A DNA stretch of 23,450 nt from CAWUIO01 sp963922455 (lineage in GTDB: Bacteria; Bacteroidota; Bacteroidia; Cytophagales; Microscillaceae), in assembly GCA_963922455.1 (NCBI GenBank), contig CAWUIO010000102.1, positions 1-23,450 of the forward strand, given 5' to 3'. This document shows positions 1-7,489 of the stretch, one piece after another. The position numbers and the translations under genes are program-made. Positions within the stretch are counted from its first letter, which is position 1, and the number at the start of each line of letters is the position of its first letter. The notes under the pieces were generated by a model. That model was not told the origin of the DNA. It did not search any database and saw only the letters and a program-made list of their open reading frames with translations.

Positions 1-37
1 ATTCCCATATTTACAAAAAAGATGTGGGTAATCAATA

Positions 38-67
38 GGCTCAAACATGCCGCTCTATCCCTATGCC
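38..67 (-). repeat. Partial copy of the GC-rich intergenic repeat (5' end only)
   Basis: Reading on the minus strand, this matches the first about 30 bases of the full elements (GGCATAGGGATAGAG, then CATGTTTGAGC), closest to copy D. The variable stem-loop half is missing. The purine-rich bases outside the element (about 70-105, with GAGA and AGAGATTTTT) resemble those flanking copy D at 13917-13945. This suggests the shared unit once extended past the conserved end, or that the two loci are related by duplication. Confidence 0.6.
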
Positions 68-216
68 ATTTGAAAAGAGAGAGCAGAGATGAGAGAAAAG
101 AGATTTTTTGTGCGGGCCTAAAATAATATACACCTAATGGTAAAGTGGGTAAAAGTTTCCGAAAAGCCCATATACAAACCTTAGAAACTCAGAACTCCCT
201 ATTCGCAGCAAAACCT

Positions 217-354
217 GGCTTAGGGATGGCCACCCGCTAGGGCCAAGACCGCTGTGGGCCGCGGGGAGCCGGCTTGGGCTTTGCTGGCCAGCCCGACCCG
301 CCGGGGCACACATGTTCAACCATAAGCCTAGACGTCTTGAGGCGGGGAAGCCCC
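217..354 (+). repeat. GC-rich structured intergenic repeat, copy A
   Basis: It begins GGCTTAGGGATGG and ends GGGGAAGCCCC. Near the 3' end the stem CCCGCC (297-302) pairs with GGCGGG (341-346) around a 38-base loop. The outer GGCTT can pair with the terminal AAGCC. The middle section resembles copy G (GCGGGGAGC followed by a GGCT-rich stretch) more than the others, so A and G look like a subfamily. Confidence 0.85.
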
Positions 355-437
355 AAGAATGGTATCGGCTACTACACTACTCTACTCAAATCTTCCTATC
401 TTCGCTTTGAGCATTTTTTTTATTTAACCCCTTGCCT

Positions 438-968
438 ATGAAATCTTTTACTCCATTCCTTCTTGTTTGTCTTTTGTTGCTAACAATTATCAGCCCGAGC
501 TCGGCCCAGAGTCCCGAGGCCCAACTTAAAAAATTGGGCATTGAGTTGCCCTCACCGAGTAAGCCCGTGGCCAATTACGTTAAATACGTCAAAACTGGAA
601 ACCTGATTTTTCTTGCCGGACACGGTCCCTGTGGCCCTGAGGCCGAAAAATACCGGGGCAAAGTAGGCAAAGATCTCAGCATAGAACAGGGATACCAAGC
701 CGCCCGGCTCACCGGAATTTGCCTATTATCTACCTTAAAAGATGCTGTGGGAGATTTGAGCAAAGTAAAGCGCATTGTGAAAGTGCTGGGCATGGTGAGC
801 TCTGACCCCGAATTTTACGACCAGCCTAAGGTGGTCAATGGTTGCTCCGACCTGATGACCGAGGTTTTTGGTGAAAAAGGAAAACACGCCCGAGCTGCCG
901 TGGGAATGGCTGCCTTACCCAATAATATCCCCATTGAGATTGAAATTATTGTCGAGGTAGAAGAGTAA
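438..968 (+). CDS. Secreted RidA/YjgF/YER057c/UK114-family protein
   Basis: The 176-residue product starts at the ATG at 438; an in-frame TTG six bases upstream is possible but unneeded. Residues 1-24 form a Sec signal peptide with a long leucine-rich core ending SSAQ, so the mature protein should be periplasmic or exported. The rest is one RidA-like domain: NYVKYVKTGNLIFLAGHGP near the N-terminus and RAAVGMAALPNNIPIEIEI near the C-terminus. The arginine of RAAVG aligns with the catalytic Arg105 of RidA, which hydrolyses reactive enamine/imine intermediates of amino-acid metabolism. Canonical RidA is about 130 residues and cytosolic; this belongs to a longer subgroup with a charged insert (GPCGPEAEKYRGKVGKDLS). 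The substrate outside the cytoplasm is unknown. It is monocistronic, flanked by repeat copies A and B, and convergent with the phosphatase gene at 1229-3097. Confidence 0.9.
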   Translation: MKSFTPFLLVCLLLLTIISPSSAQSPEAQLKKLGIELPSPSKPVANYVKYVKTGNLIFLAGHGPCGPEAEKYRGKVGKDLSIEQGYQAARLTGICLLSTLKDAVGDLSKVKRIVKVLGMVSSDPEFYDQPKVVNGCSDLMTEVFGEKGKHARAAVGMAALPNNIPIEIEIIVEVEE

Positions 969-987
969 AAACCAAACAATTGGAGTT

Positions 988-1117
988 GGGGCTTGCCCGC
1001 GCCTAGTGACGAGGGTGCCTAGTGGAAACGTAGTGCTGGCGCGGGCCGGGCTCTCGCTACTCGCCGGCCAGCGCACAGCCAGCGGCGGGCTCAAACAGAC
1101 CGCTCCATCCCTAAGCC
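988..1117 (-). repeat. GC-rich structured intergenic repeat, copy B
   Basis: This copy is in reverse orientation and begins 19 bases after the stop codon of the RidA-like gene. On the plus strand GCCCGCGCC (995-1003) pairs with GGCGCGGGC (1038-1046), a perfect 9-bp stem around a 34-base loop. The conserved other end reads CCATCCCTAAGCC. It lies between convergent genes. There is no U-run, so it is not a standard intrinsic terminator. Confidence 0.88.
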
Positions 1118-1228
1118 AGGAAAAAAGAAGCCTATTAGTAAAATTTGCTTGGCTCGCTTCTTAAAAGCGATCTAGGTATACATATAAAATTCTTTGCGGG
1201 TAACCTGTATACTGCAAGAGAGCCAGGT

Positions 1229-3097
1229 TTAGAGTTTTAAACCTAGAATGGTGATATCATCTCTTTGTTCGGCTTTTCCTTGGTGTTCTACTAGAGCGTC
1301 TTCTAAGGCTTGTTTTTGTTCAAGAAGTGAGACATGAGCGTATTTTTGGAGTAATTTCCTCAAAGCGAGGCGGCCATATTTCTTACGTTGCTCATTATTC
1401 TGATCGGCAAAACCGTCACTGGTGAGGTAGAGAATTGTCCCTTTTTCCAAGACCAGTTCTTTGCGACTGTAAGACTTTTTGTTATTCTGTTGGCCCCCAA
1501 TCGATTTGTTGTCCCCTCTCATTTCATTCACCGGGGTGTTTTCTCCCGGATTCTTATACAATAAAGAACGTTTTGCCCCTGTAAAGTCGATTTGATAGGT
1601 TTGCTCATCGAGGGCCTGTATTACACACAGGGCCACGTCCATGCCATCTTGATTATACCCGTCTTCCTGCTTTAAACTAATTTGAATCTCTGAGTTTAGG
1701 CGATTGAGTATTTCTACCGAATCGGAGAGTTTTTCTTCATTCACCAATTTATTGAGGACAGTATTACCAATCATGGACATAAAGGCCCCAGGCACTCCGT
1801 GACCGGTACAGTCCACGGCGGCCACAACAGTTTTATTGTCTACTTGATTACACCAATAAAAATCACCTGAGACAATATTTTTGGGCCTGAATAAGATAAA
1901 ATGATCGCTAAATGCTTGTTGGAAAGTGGTTTCGGGGGGGAGGATGGCTGTTTGGATAGTTTGCGCATAGCGGATACTATCCGTAATTTGGGTGATAGAG
2001 ATTTTTAGCTTGCTGTTGACGTCCTCTATGTACTCTTTTTGGGTGAGGATTTCTTCGTTTTGTTGAGCAAGCTCAGCATTTATCACCGAAATTTCTTGTT
2101 TTTGAGATTCTGACTTACGATAATGCCGGTAGGAAATAATGGCGATAATGGATAAGAGAAAGGCTACCAGTGAGCTGATGATTACATTTCTTAAATGCTG
2201 GGCTTCGGCTAGTTCTTTGGCTGCTTCGGCAGCTTTCTTTTCGGCTTGGACAAGTTGTAACTTTTGCAGGGCCATCAGGGAGTCCCGGGCCCGGAGAGAA
2301 TCTTTACGAAGCAAGGTTAAATTTAACTCATTAACTCGGTTACGAATCCGGCCCATTTCCAATAAAAACTGCTCTTTTAACTTGGCATAGTTGATGCCAT
2401 TCTGCTCAAGTTTTTCTTCCAGCGAACGGGCATAAGCTTGAAGAACTTTAATTTGTTCTTTATAGACAAACTTGGTCCGGATGAGTTCCATGCGCAAAAA
2501 ATCGGCATCATTATCTGGCTTGATCGCTTGATTAACAGGTTTGAACTGGGCAGCTTGTTCTATTTGCCAGGCTAAGGCCTCTTTTAGGCGTCTAATTTCC
2601 TTTTGAGAACTACTGTCGTTCTTGACTTGTAAAATTTCTTGGCTGAGCTGAGTGACTTGCTTACTTTGCCGGAAATATAAGGTGCGGAGGGAGTCAAGCT
2701 GGAAATTTAATTTTTTGATTTTTTGGGTTTTGCTGGCATCTTGTTTTTCAGACTTCACTATGGATGTCTCAAGCGCGGCAATTTCATTTTTGATACTGTC
2801 TAATTTCTCAAGCCGATTTTGATTTAACTGAATCTGTTTTTGGAGTAAGGAGTTTTGCTGGGTTAATACTTGCTTCTCATTTTTTATCACTTTGAAGCTA
2901 TCGGTATACGCCTTTTCCAAATTGAGTAGGGCCTCCAATTTCTCCAAATCCCAAAAGTACTCCTTTGCTGATCTCCTAAGTGTTTTTAGGCGTTTACGAC
3001 GATTATCTGCATAATCTAAAGAATCTTGAGCAATCAAAGACGAAAATGGAGCAAGGATAAATAAGGATGTAAGAAGTATAAAAATAGGTGTCTTCAT
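1229..3097 (-). CDS. Membrane-anchored SpoIIE/PP2C-type serine phosphatase with coiled-coil sensor region
   Basis: The protein has 622 residues from the ATG at 3097; an ATG 24 bases upstream (3121) would add eight residues before the signal sequence and is less likely. Layout: signal peptide (about 1-24, ending LIAQ), long heptad-rich coiled coil (about 40-300), one membrane helix (about 304-322), second short coiled coil (about 330-385), and a C-terminal SpoIIE phosphatase domain (about 397-622). Metal-binding motifs are intact: SGDFYW near 410, VDCTGHGVPGAFMS near 428, DGMD near 484, TSDG near 559 and QRDDITILG near 611. It should dephosphorylate a serine/threonine phosphoprotein in the cytoplasm, controlled by the periplasmic coiled coil. 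SpoIIE-type enzymes often act on anti-sigma-factor antagonists, but no such partner is in the window. It is a single gene, divergent from the dut operon. Confidence 0.9.
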   Translation of the reverse strand: MKTPIFILLTSLFILAPFSSLIAQDSLDYADNRRKRLKTLRRSAKEYFWDLEKLEALLNLEKAYTDSFKVIKNEKQVLTQQNSLLQKQIQLNQNRLEKLDSIKNEIAALETSIVKSEKQDASKTQKIKKLNFQLDSLRTLYFRQSKQVTQLSQEILQVKNDSSSQKEIRRLKEALAWQIEQAAQFKPVNQAIKPDNDADFLRMELIRTKFVYKEQIKVLQAYARSLEEKLEQNGINYAKLKEQFLLEMGRIRNRVNELNLTLLRKDSLRARDSLMALQKLQLVQAEKKAAEAAKELAEAQHLRNVIISSLVAFLLSIIAIISYRHYRKSESQKQEISVINAELAQQNEEILTQKEYIEDVNSKLKISITQITDSIRYAQTIQTAILPPETTFQQAFSDHFILFRPKNIVSGDFYWCNQVDNKTVVAAVDCTGHGVPGAFMSMIGNTVLNKLVNEEKLSDSVEILNRLNSEIQISLKQEDGYNQDGMDVALCVIQALDEQTYQIDFTGAKRSLLYKNPGENTPVNEMRGDNKSIGGQQNNKKSYSRKELVLEKGTILYLTSDGFADQNNEQRKKYGRLALRKLLQKYAHVSLLEQKQALEDALVEHQGKAEQRDDITILGLKL

Positions 3098-3432
3098 GGT
3101 GCCTCGGGGGAACAAACCCATATGCCCCTTATAAATTTCATATATACTAGACGTATTTAATTTACCTTATTAGAGAAGATAGAGTTGCTGTAAAGCCTCC
3201 TAGAACATGTGTCATGTAAGTTGGAGGGTGATAAGTTTAGTTTTTGGATGAAGAAAGGAGTAGATAAAATAAATATCTTTAACTAAGGAGATCCATTACC
3301 CCACCCTCATAGAAGAAGCTCCTTCAGACGAAGGATGGCAAAAGAAGCCTGAGGAAGGTGCTGGAAGGCCTAGATAAATTGTCAAAGAATACAAAATACT
3401 GTATCTTGCAAAGTCTTTAGGAGACGAAGTTT
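3098..3432. other. Divergent intergenic region between the SpoIIE phosphatase and dut
   Basis: This is an AT-rich spacer carrying the upstream regions of both divergent genes. A perfect small hairpin, TCCTTC/GAAGGA with a 4-base loop, is at 3320-3335 in the untranslated part before dut. A probable dut promoter is annotated separately. No open frame or repeat is recognised. Confidence 0.6.
3379..3409 (+). promoter_or_regulatory. Possible dut-operon promoter of the Bacteroidota -33/-7 type
   Basis: TTG at 3379-3381 and TATCTTGC at 3402-3409 are 20 bases apart, within the usual range for TTG and TAnnTTTG boxes. The -7 box deviates in its last two bases. Transcription would start near 3415, giving a leader of about 18 bases. 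An AGGAG at 3420-3424 upstream of the ATG at 3433 could serve as a ribosome-binding site, unusual among the genes here. Confidence 0.3.
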
Positions 3433-3867
3433 ATGCAGGTAAAAATTATTAATAAATCTGAAAATCCCCTCCCCGCTTACTCAACAGCAGGCTCTGCGGG
3501 AATGGATCTACGAGCAAATATCAGTGAACCCATCCAGTTAAGGCCCCAAGAGCGGATTCTGATCCCCACCGGTATCTCGATAGAACTGCCTGATGGTTTT
3601 GAGGGGCAAGTAAGGCCCCGAAGTGGGCTAGCCCTGAAATACGGGGTGACCGTTTTAAATTCTCCCGGGACTATCGACACAGATTATACCGGTGAAATCA
3701 AAATTATTTTGATCAACCACTCTACCGAAAGTTATAATATCAAACCAGGAGACCGAATAGCCCAACTGGTAGTAGCACCTTATCAAAGAGTAGCATGGGA
3801 AGTTGTAGAAGTAATGGAAGAGACCGAAAGAGGGGGGGATGGCTTTGGCAGTACAGGAGTTGCATAA
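3433..3867 (+). CDS. dut: Deoxyuridine 5'-triphosphate nucleotidohydrolase (dUTPase)
   Basis: It hydrolyses dUTP to dUMP and diphosphate, keeping uracil out of DNA and supplying the dTTP precursor. The 144-residue length is typical of the homotrimeric class. All five motifs are present in order: AGSAGMDLRA (motif I, about 20-29), RPRSGLAL (II, about 61-68), NSPGTIDTDYTGEI (III, about 76-89, with the catalytic Asp), PGDRIAQLVVAPY (IV, about 104-116) and RGGDGFGSTG (V, about 132-141, the flexible P-loop-like arm). It is the first gene of a five-gene same-strand run; the next gene starts 48 bases after its stop. Linkage to envelope genes is a recurring Bacteroidota arrangement and does not imply an envelope role for dUTPase. 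Confidence 0.97.
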   Translation: MQVKIINKSENPLPAYSTAGSAGMDLRANISEPIQLRPQERILIPTGISIELPDGFEGQVRPRSGLALKYGVTVLNSPGTIDTDYTGEIKIILINHSTESYNIKPGDRIAQLVVAPYQRVAWEVVEVMEETERGGDGFGSTGVA

Positions 3868-3915
3868 GTCTCTCAAGTAAATTTTCAATAATTAACCCTT
3901 AATCCATAAACAGAA

Positions 3916-4923
3916 ATGAAGATTATTATCCCTATGGCCGGCCGAGGTACTCGCTTACGTCCCCATACACTTACGGTTCCTAAGCCTTTGATCCCCATTG
4001 CAGGAAAACCAATTGTACACCGTTTGGTAGAGGATATTGTAAAAGTATGCGACCAGGAAGTGGATGAAGTTGCTTTTATTATAGGCCGGGATTTTGGAAA
4101 AAAAGTGGAAGAACAGCTTCATGAGGTTGGGAAGCAAGTAGGGGCCAAAGCAAGCATTTATTATCAAGACGAAAAATTGGGTACCGCACATGCCATTCTA
4201 TGTGCCAAAGAATCTTTAGATGGAAATTTGGTAGTTGCTTTTGCCGATACTTTGTTTAAAGCAGAATTTACCCTTGATAGCTCGGCCGATGGCATTATAT
4301 GGGTGCAAAAAGTGGAAGACCCTCGCCCATTTGGGGTTGTGACCCTAAACGAGCGTAAAGAAATTGTGGCTTTTGTAGAAAAGCCACAAGAGTTTGTCTC
4401 CGATTTGGCCATCATCGGTATTTACTATTTCAAGGATGGCGCTTATTTGAGAGATGAGCTACAGTACTTGGTTGATAATGATATGAAAGACCGGGGAGAG
4501 TATCAAATCACCAATGCCCTGGAAAATATGAAAAACAAGGGTACCGTGTTTGTAACCGGTCAGGTGGATGAATGGTTGGATTGCGGAAACAAAAATGTAA
4601 CAGTTCATACCAATCAACGGTACTTAGAATATATAAAGGATCAGCCGCTTATTGCTGATTCGGCTACCTTGGAAAATACAACGATTATTCCTCCAGTCTA
4701 TATCGGAGATCACGTACAAGTCCATAACTCCGTGGTAGGACCCCACGTCTCGATAGGAGAAAATTCGATTGTAAAGAACTCTATTGTCAAAAATTCTATT
4801 ATTCAAAATAGCTCTACTATCGAAAATGCCAATATGTCCAACTCAATGATTGGTAATTCGGTGACCTATCAAGGAAAAGTATCTGATCTGAGTATTGGAG
4901 ATTACAATCAGATCCAGGAATAA
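3916..4923 (+). CDS. Sugar-phosphate nucleotidyltransferase with left-handed beta-helix C-terminus
   Basis: The 335-residue cytoplasmic enzyme resembles RmlA/GlmU-type nucleotidyltransferases, which join a sugar-1-phosphate to a nucleotide to give an NDP-sugar. The N-terminal signature AGRGTRLRPHT...PKPL is at residues 8-24, with the product-binding Asp in VAFADT near 108-113 and VEKP near 154. From about residue 240 the C-terminus is a hexapeptide-repeat beta-helix (NTTIIPPVYIGD, then imperfect repeats around SIVKNS). GlmU-like acetyltransferase activity is not evident: the helix is short and I see no clear catalytic His region. The substrate cannot be decided; glucose-1-phosphate or mannose-1-phosphate are possible. 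It is followed after 15 bases by the TPR gene, suggesting co-transcription with envelope genes. Confidence 0.88.
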   Translation: MKIIIPMAGRGTRLRPHTLTVPKPLIPIAGKPIVHRLVEDIVKVCDQEVDEVAFIIGRDFGKKVEEQLHEVGKQVGAKASIYYQDEKLGTAHAILCAKESLDGNLVVAFADTLFKAEFTLDSSADGIIWVQKVEDPRPFGVVTLNERKEIVAFVEKPQEFVSDLAIIGIYYFKDGAYLRDELQYLVDNDMKDRGEYQITNALENMKNKGTVFVTGQVDEWLDCGNKNVTVHTNQRYLEYIKDQPLIADSATLENTTIIPPVYIGDHVQVHNSVVGPHVSIGENSIVKNSIVKNSIIQNSSTIENANMSNSMIGNSVTYQGKVSDLSIGDYNQIQE

Positions 4924-4938
4924 CCAAAATCATCTAAT

Positions 4939-6690
4939 ATGATCAAAATAATTTCTCAAACCTTGCTGATCCTTTTACTAGGATTGGGGCAAGGTTTGTT
5001 CTCACCAGCCCTCGCCCAAAAAAAACGAAATAAAAATTCCAGTGAAAATGCCGCCTCGGTATTAGAAAACAAACGCTCACTTGATGACGCAGAGTACTAT
5101 TTTATTGAAGGGGTAAAACAGTATTTGCTAGGTCGATTTCCGCGGGCTATTGATGAGTTTGAAAAAGCCCTGGGCCACGACCCGGATAATCCCGCCATTT
5201 TTTATAAAATTGCTGAGTCATATGCGGCTCTGGAAGAATACCAAGAGGCCGAACACTTTGCCCAAAAGGCCTTGGTAAAGGATAAAGAGAATAAATACTA
5301 TTATCTACTACTTAGCCACATTTACGAAAAACAAGAAAAATACGGACAAAGTATTAAAACCCTCAATCTTCTGATCACAGAAGTACCCAATACCCAAATT
5401 TATTACCTACGCTTAGGGCAATCCTATCAAAAAATGCAAAACTATACGGATGCTCTCGAGTCTTATAATACATTTGAAAAAACTATGGGGATCAATGATT
5501 CCCTTATTCGCATAAAGCAAGAATTATATCTCTTAACCAATCAAGGAGATCAAGCTATTGCCGAAGGAAAAAAACTGATGGCCTCAGATCCCCGGAACCC
5601 TGAATACACCCTCATGCAAGCGGAGCTACTTATACGCTTGAATAAACCTGGACAAGCAGAACCTTTACTTCAAGCACTTTTAGAACAATATGGAAGTAAT
5701 GCCCGAGCCCACTTACTTTTGGCCCGCATATACTACGATAATTCACAATGGACTGATGCGTTTAAGCAAATGGAAAAAGGCTTCTCTAATCCAGAACTCA
5801 ACCCCCAAGCTAAATCAAGCCTTTTACTTACCTATCTACAAGGGCCACAAGCAGAGGAGCAAAGACAAGAGTTTATTAAAATAGCCCAACTTTTAGTCAA
5901 AACCCATCCTAATCATGCCCCAGCTTTTGTACTTCTGGGTGACTTAATGCTTTTGGAACAGAATCAAGAAGCTGCTTTAGGATATTATGCCCAAGCTATC
6001 CGGTCGGGCTCGTCCTTGAATACGGAAACCTGGAAACAGATTTTAAGCTTAGATGCTAGCTTAAACAAAATGGACAGTTTGCGCAAACATTCGGAGATGG
6101 CCTTAGAATATTTTCCAAACCAGGCCTTGTTCTGGTATTATAATGGGATGGCTCATTTATATTTTAAGAATTATGATCAAGCGGTTCTAGCAGGTGAGGA
6201 GGGCGAGCGTTTGGCCTTTCAAGATCCCGCATTACAGGTAGATTTTCACGTCATGTTGGGAGAAGCCTTCCAAGGCCTTGAGCAGTATAGTGAATCGGAA
6301 CGGTCTTTTAAGAAAGCCTTGGATAAACAGCCAGAAAATGCCCAAGTATTAAATAATTACAGCTATTATTTGGCCCTCAGAAAAGAACAATTGCCTCTTG
6401 CCAAAGAAATGGCGGGCAAATTGTTAAAGCAAGCTCCCAACAATCCCAATTATTTAGATACCTATGCTTGGGTATTATTTCAAAGTAAAGAATACAAAAA
6501 CGCTCGCAACTATTTGGAAAAAGCCGTAGCTAATTCCCAAGATGGTGGTATTTTTGAACATTACGGAGATGTATTGTTTAAGCTGGGAGAAGTTGAGAAG
6601 GCACTCGAACAATGGCAAAAAGCAAAACAGCTGGGTGGTTCTTCTCCTTTGATCGACAAAAAAATTAAAAATCGTAACTTGTATGAGTAA
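4939..6690 (+). CDS. Secreted tetratricopeptide-repeat protein
   Basis: The 583-residue protein starts with a Sec signal peptide (about 1-27, core LLILLLGLGQGLF, ending ALAQ). The remainder is almost entirely TPR helices, about 12 or more copies; clear examples are ARAIDEFEKALGHDPDN-like at about 68-85, YQEAEHFAQKALVKDKEN near 100-117, and AQVLNNYSYYLALRKEQLP near 468-486. TPR arrays bind other proteins, so this is likely a periplasmic or outer-membrane-associated scaffold. It lies 15 bases after the nucleotidyltransferase gene and overlaps the DUF4292 lipoprotein gene by 8 bases. The same gene order is familiar in Bacteroidota, suggesting a shared envelope-assembly role, but no specific function can be assigned. 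Confidence 0.9.
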   Translation: MIKIISQTLLILLLGLGQGLFSPALAQKKRNKNSSENAASVLENKRSLDDAEYYFIEGVKQYLLGRFPRAIDEFEKALGHDPDNPAIFYKIAESYAALEEYQEAEHFAQKALVKDKENKYYYLLLSHIYEKQEKYGQSIKTLNLLITEVPNTQIYYLRLGQSYQKMQNYTDALESYNTFEKTMGINDSLIRIKQELYLLTNQGDQAIAEGKKLMASDPRNPEYTLMQAELLIRLNKPGQAEPLLQALLEQYGSNARAHLLLARIYYDNSQWTDAFKQMEKGFSNPELNPQAKSSLLLTYLQGPQAEEQRQEFIKIAQLLVKTHPNHAPAFVLLGDLMLLEQNQEAALGYYAQAIRSGSSLNTETWKQILSLDASLNKMDSLRKHSEMALEYFPNQALFWYYNGMAHLYFKNYDQAVLAGEEGERLAFQDPALQVDFHVMLGEAFQGLEQYSESERSFKKALDKQPENAQVLNNYSYYLALRKEQLPLAKEMAGKLLKQAPNNPNYLDTYAWVLFQSKEYKNARNYLEKAVANSQDGGIFEHYGDVLFKLGEVEKALEQWQKAKQLGGSSPLIDKKIKNRNLYE

Positions 6691-7489
6691 GAATTCCTGT
6701 ACAAACAGAATGCAATGTGTTAATTCTTCCAGGTCTGCGGTCTACTTTCTGTTTGTATTGGTCCTTTTTGCCGGCTTCCTACAAGCGTGTAAAAAGCCTC
6801 CGGTTAATAGTATAGACGGGGAAGATAGGTTGGTAAAACGTAGTGGACCTCAATTTACCTACCTTGATTCCAAATTTAGGTTAAACTACCAAAGTGACCT
6901 GCAAAGCTTTAGGGCCAAAGTAAGGTTACGCATGCGCAGAGATAGCTTAATTTGGGCCTCCGTAACGGCTTTTGGATTGGAAGGTGCCCGTATTAAAATA
7001 ACCCCCGACTCTATCTTTATCATTGACCGTCGTAATAAGCAGTACATTGCCAAAGGTTTAGATACTTTAAATACCATTCTTAACTTTCCCTTTGACTTTG
7101 AAATTCTTCAGTCAATCGTCTTAGGCGAAATGCCCTTCCCTTTACAAAAATCAGACACTGTCAAAGAGGCCGGAAGATTTCAAACCGTAGTTCAAGAACG
7201 TAATAATTTGAAAGTAGAAAGTTATCTCTACGCACGTAACCAAAAATTGAAGCAAATCACTTTGGACGATACGCTAAGGCCAAATAATATGGTCATGGAG
7301 TATGAAGGGTATAGCCGGGCCAAAGGCTATTTTATCCCTAGCCGAAGTAAAATAGAAATAAACTTTAAGGGCGATAAAGATATAGAAACTCGTCAAACAG
7401 TAATTTCCATCATCCAATCCAAAGCCGAAGTTGGCGAAGAAAAATTGACCTTTCCCTTCTTTGTACCCAGCAAATATGAAAAATTATGA
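6683..7489 (+). CDS. DUF4292 family outer-membrane lipoprotein
   Basis: The 268-residue product has a lipoprotein signal peptide: hydrophobic core FLFVLVLFAGF followed by lipobox LQAC, with the lipidated Cys at about residue 36. The ATG at 6683 overlaps the TPR gene by 8 bases; an alternative ATG ten codons in (6710) gives a more standard short n-region. The mature part fits DUF4292, with a beta-rich LolA/LolB-like region (FRAKVRLRMRRDSLIWASV, then IKITPDSIFIIDRRN and YEGYSRAKGYFIPSRSKIE). By family resemblance it may carry or bind a lipid or lipoprotein in the periplasm; this is inference. The stop codon overlaps the next gene's start (ATGA), indicating translational coupling. Confidence 0.87.
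   Translation: MSKNSCTNRMQCVNSSRSAVYFLFVLVLFAGFLQACKKPPVNSIDGEDRLVKRSGPQFTYLDSKFRLNYQSDLQSFRAKVRLRMRRDSLIWASVTAFGLEGARIKITPDSIFIIDRRNKQYIAKGLDTLNTILNFPFDFEILQSIVLGEMPFPLQKSDTVKEAGRFQTVVQERNNLKVESYLYARNQKLKQITLDDTLRPNNMVMEYEGYSRAKGYFIPSRSKIEINFKGDKDIETRQTVISIIQSKAEVGEEKLTFPFFVPSKYEKL

Larger units (their letters stand above)
1..437. other. Gene-free left edge with one partial and one full intergenic repeat
   Basis: No convincing gene is seen here. The stretch holds a partial copy of the GC-rich repeat (38-67), a purine-rich tract around 70-110, the full repeat copy A (217-354) and a short AT-rich leader before the RidA-like gene. A weak -7-like box, TATCTTCG at 397-404, lies 34 bases before that gene's ATG, but I see no matching -33 TTG. 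Open frames across 134-319 fall inside the repeat and have no protein-like features. Confidence 0.6.

Noticed and set aside
134..319. Open frames inside the GC-rich repeats (also 13732-13977, 13810-14019 and 23097-23295)
   Set aside because: They arise from the stop-poor GC-rich repeat, differ between copies and show no protein motif.
1150..1170. TCGCTT/AAGCGA hairpin as terminator of the SpoIIE phosphatase gene
   Set aside because: The 6-bp stem lacks a following U-run on the minus strand; too weak to annotate.
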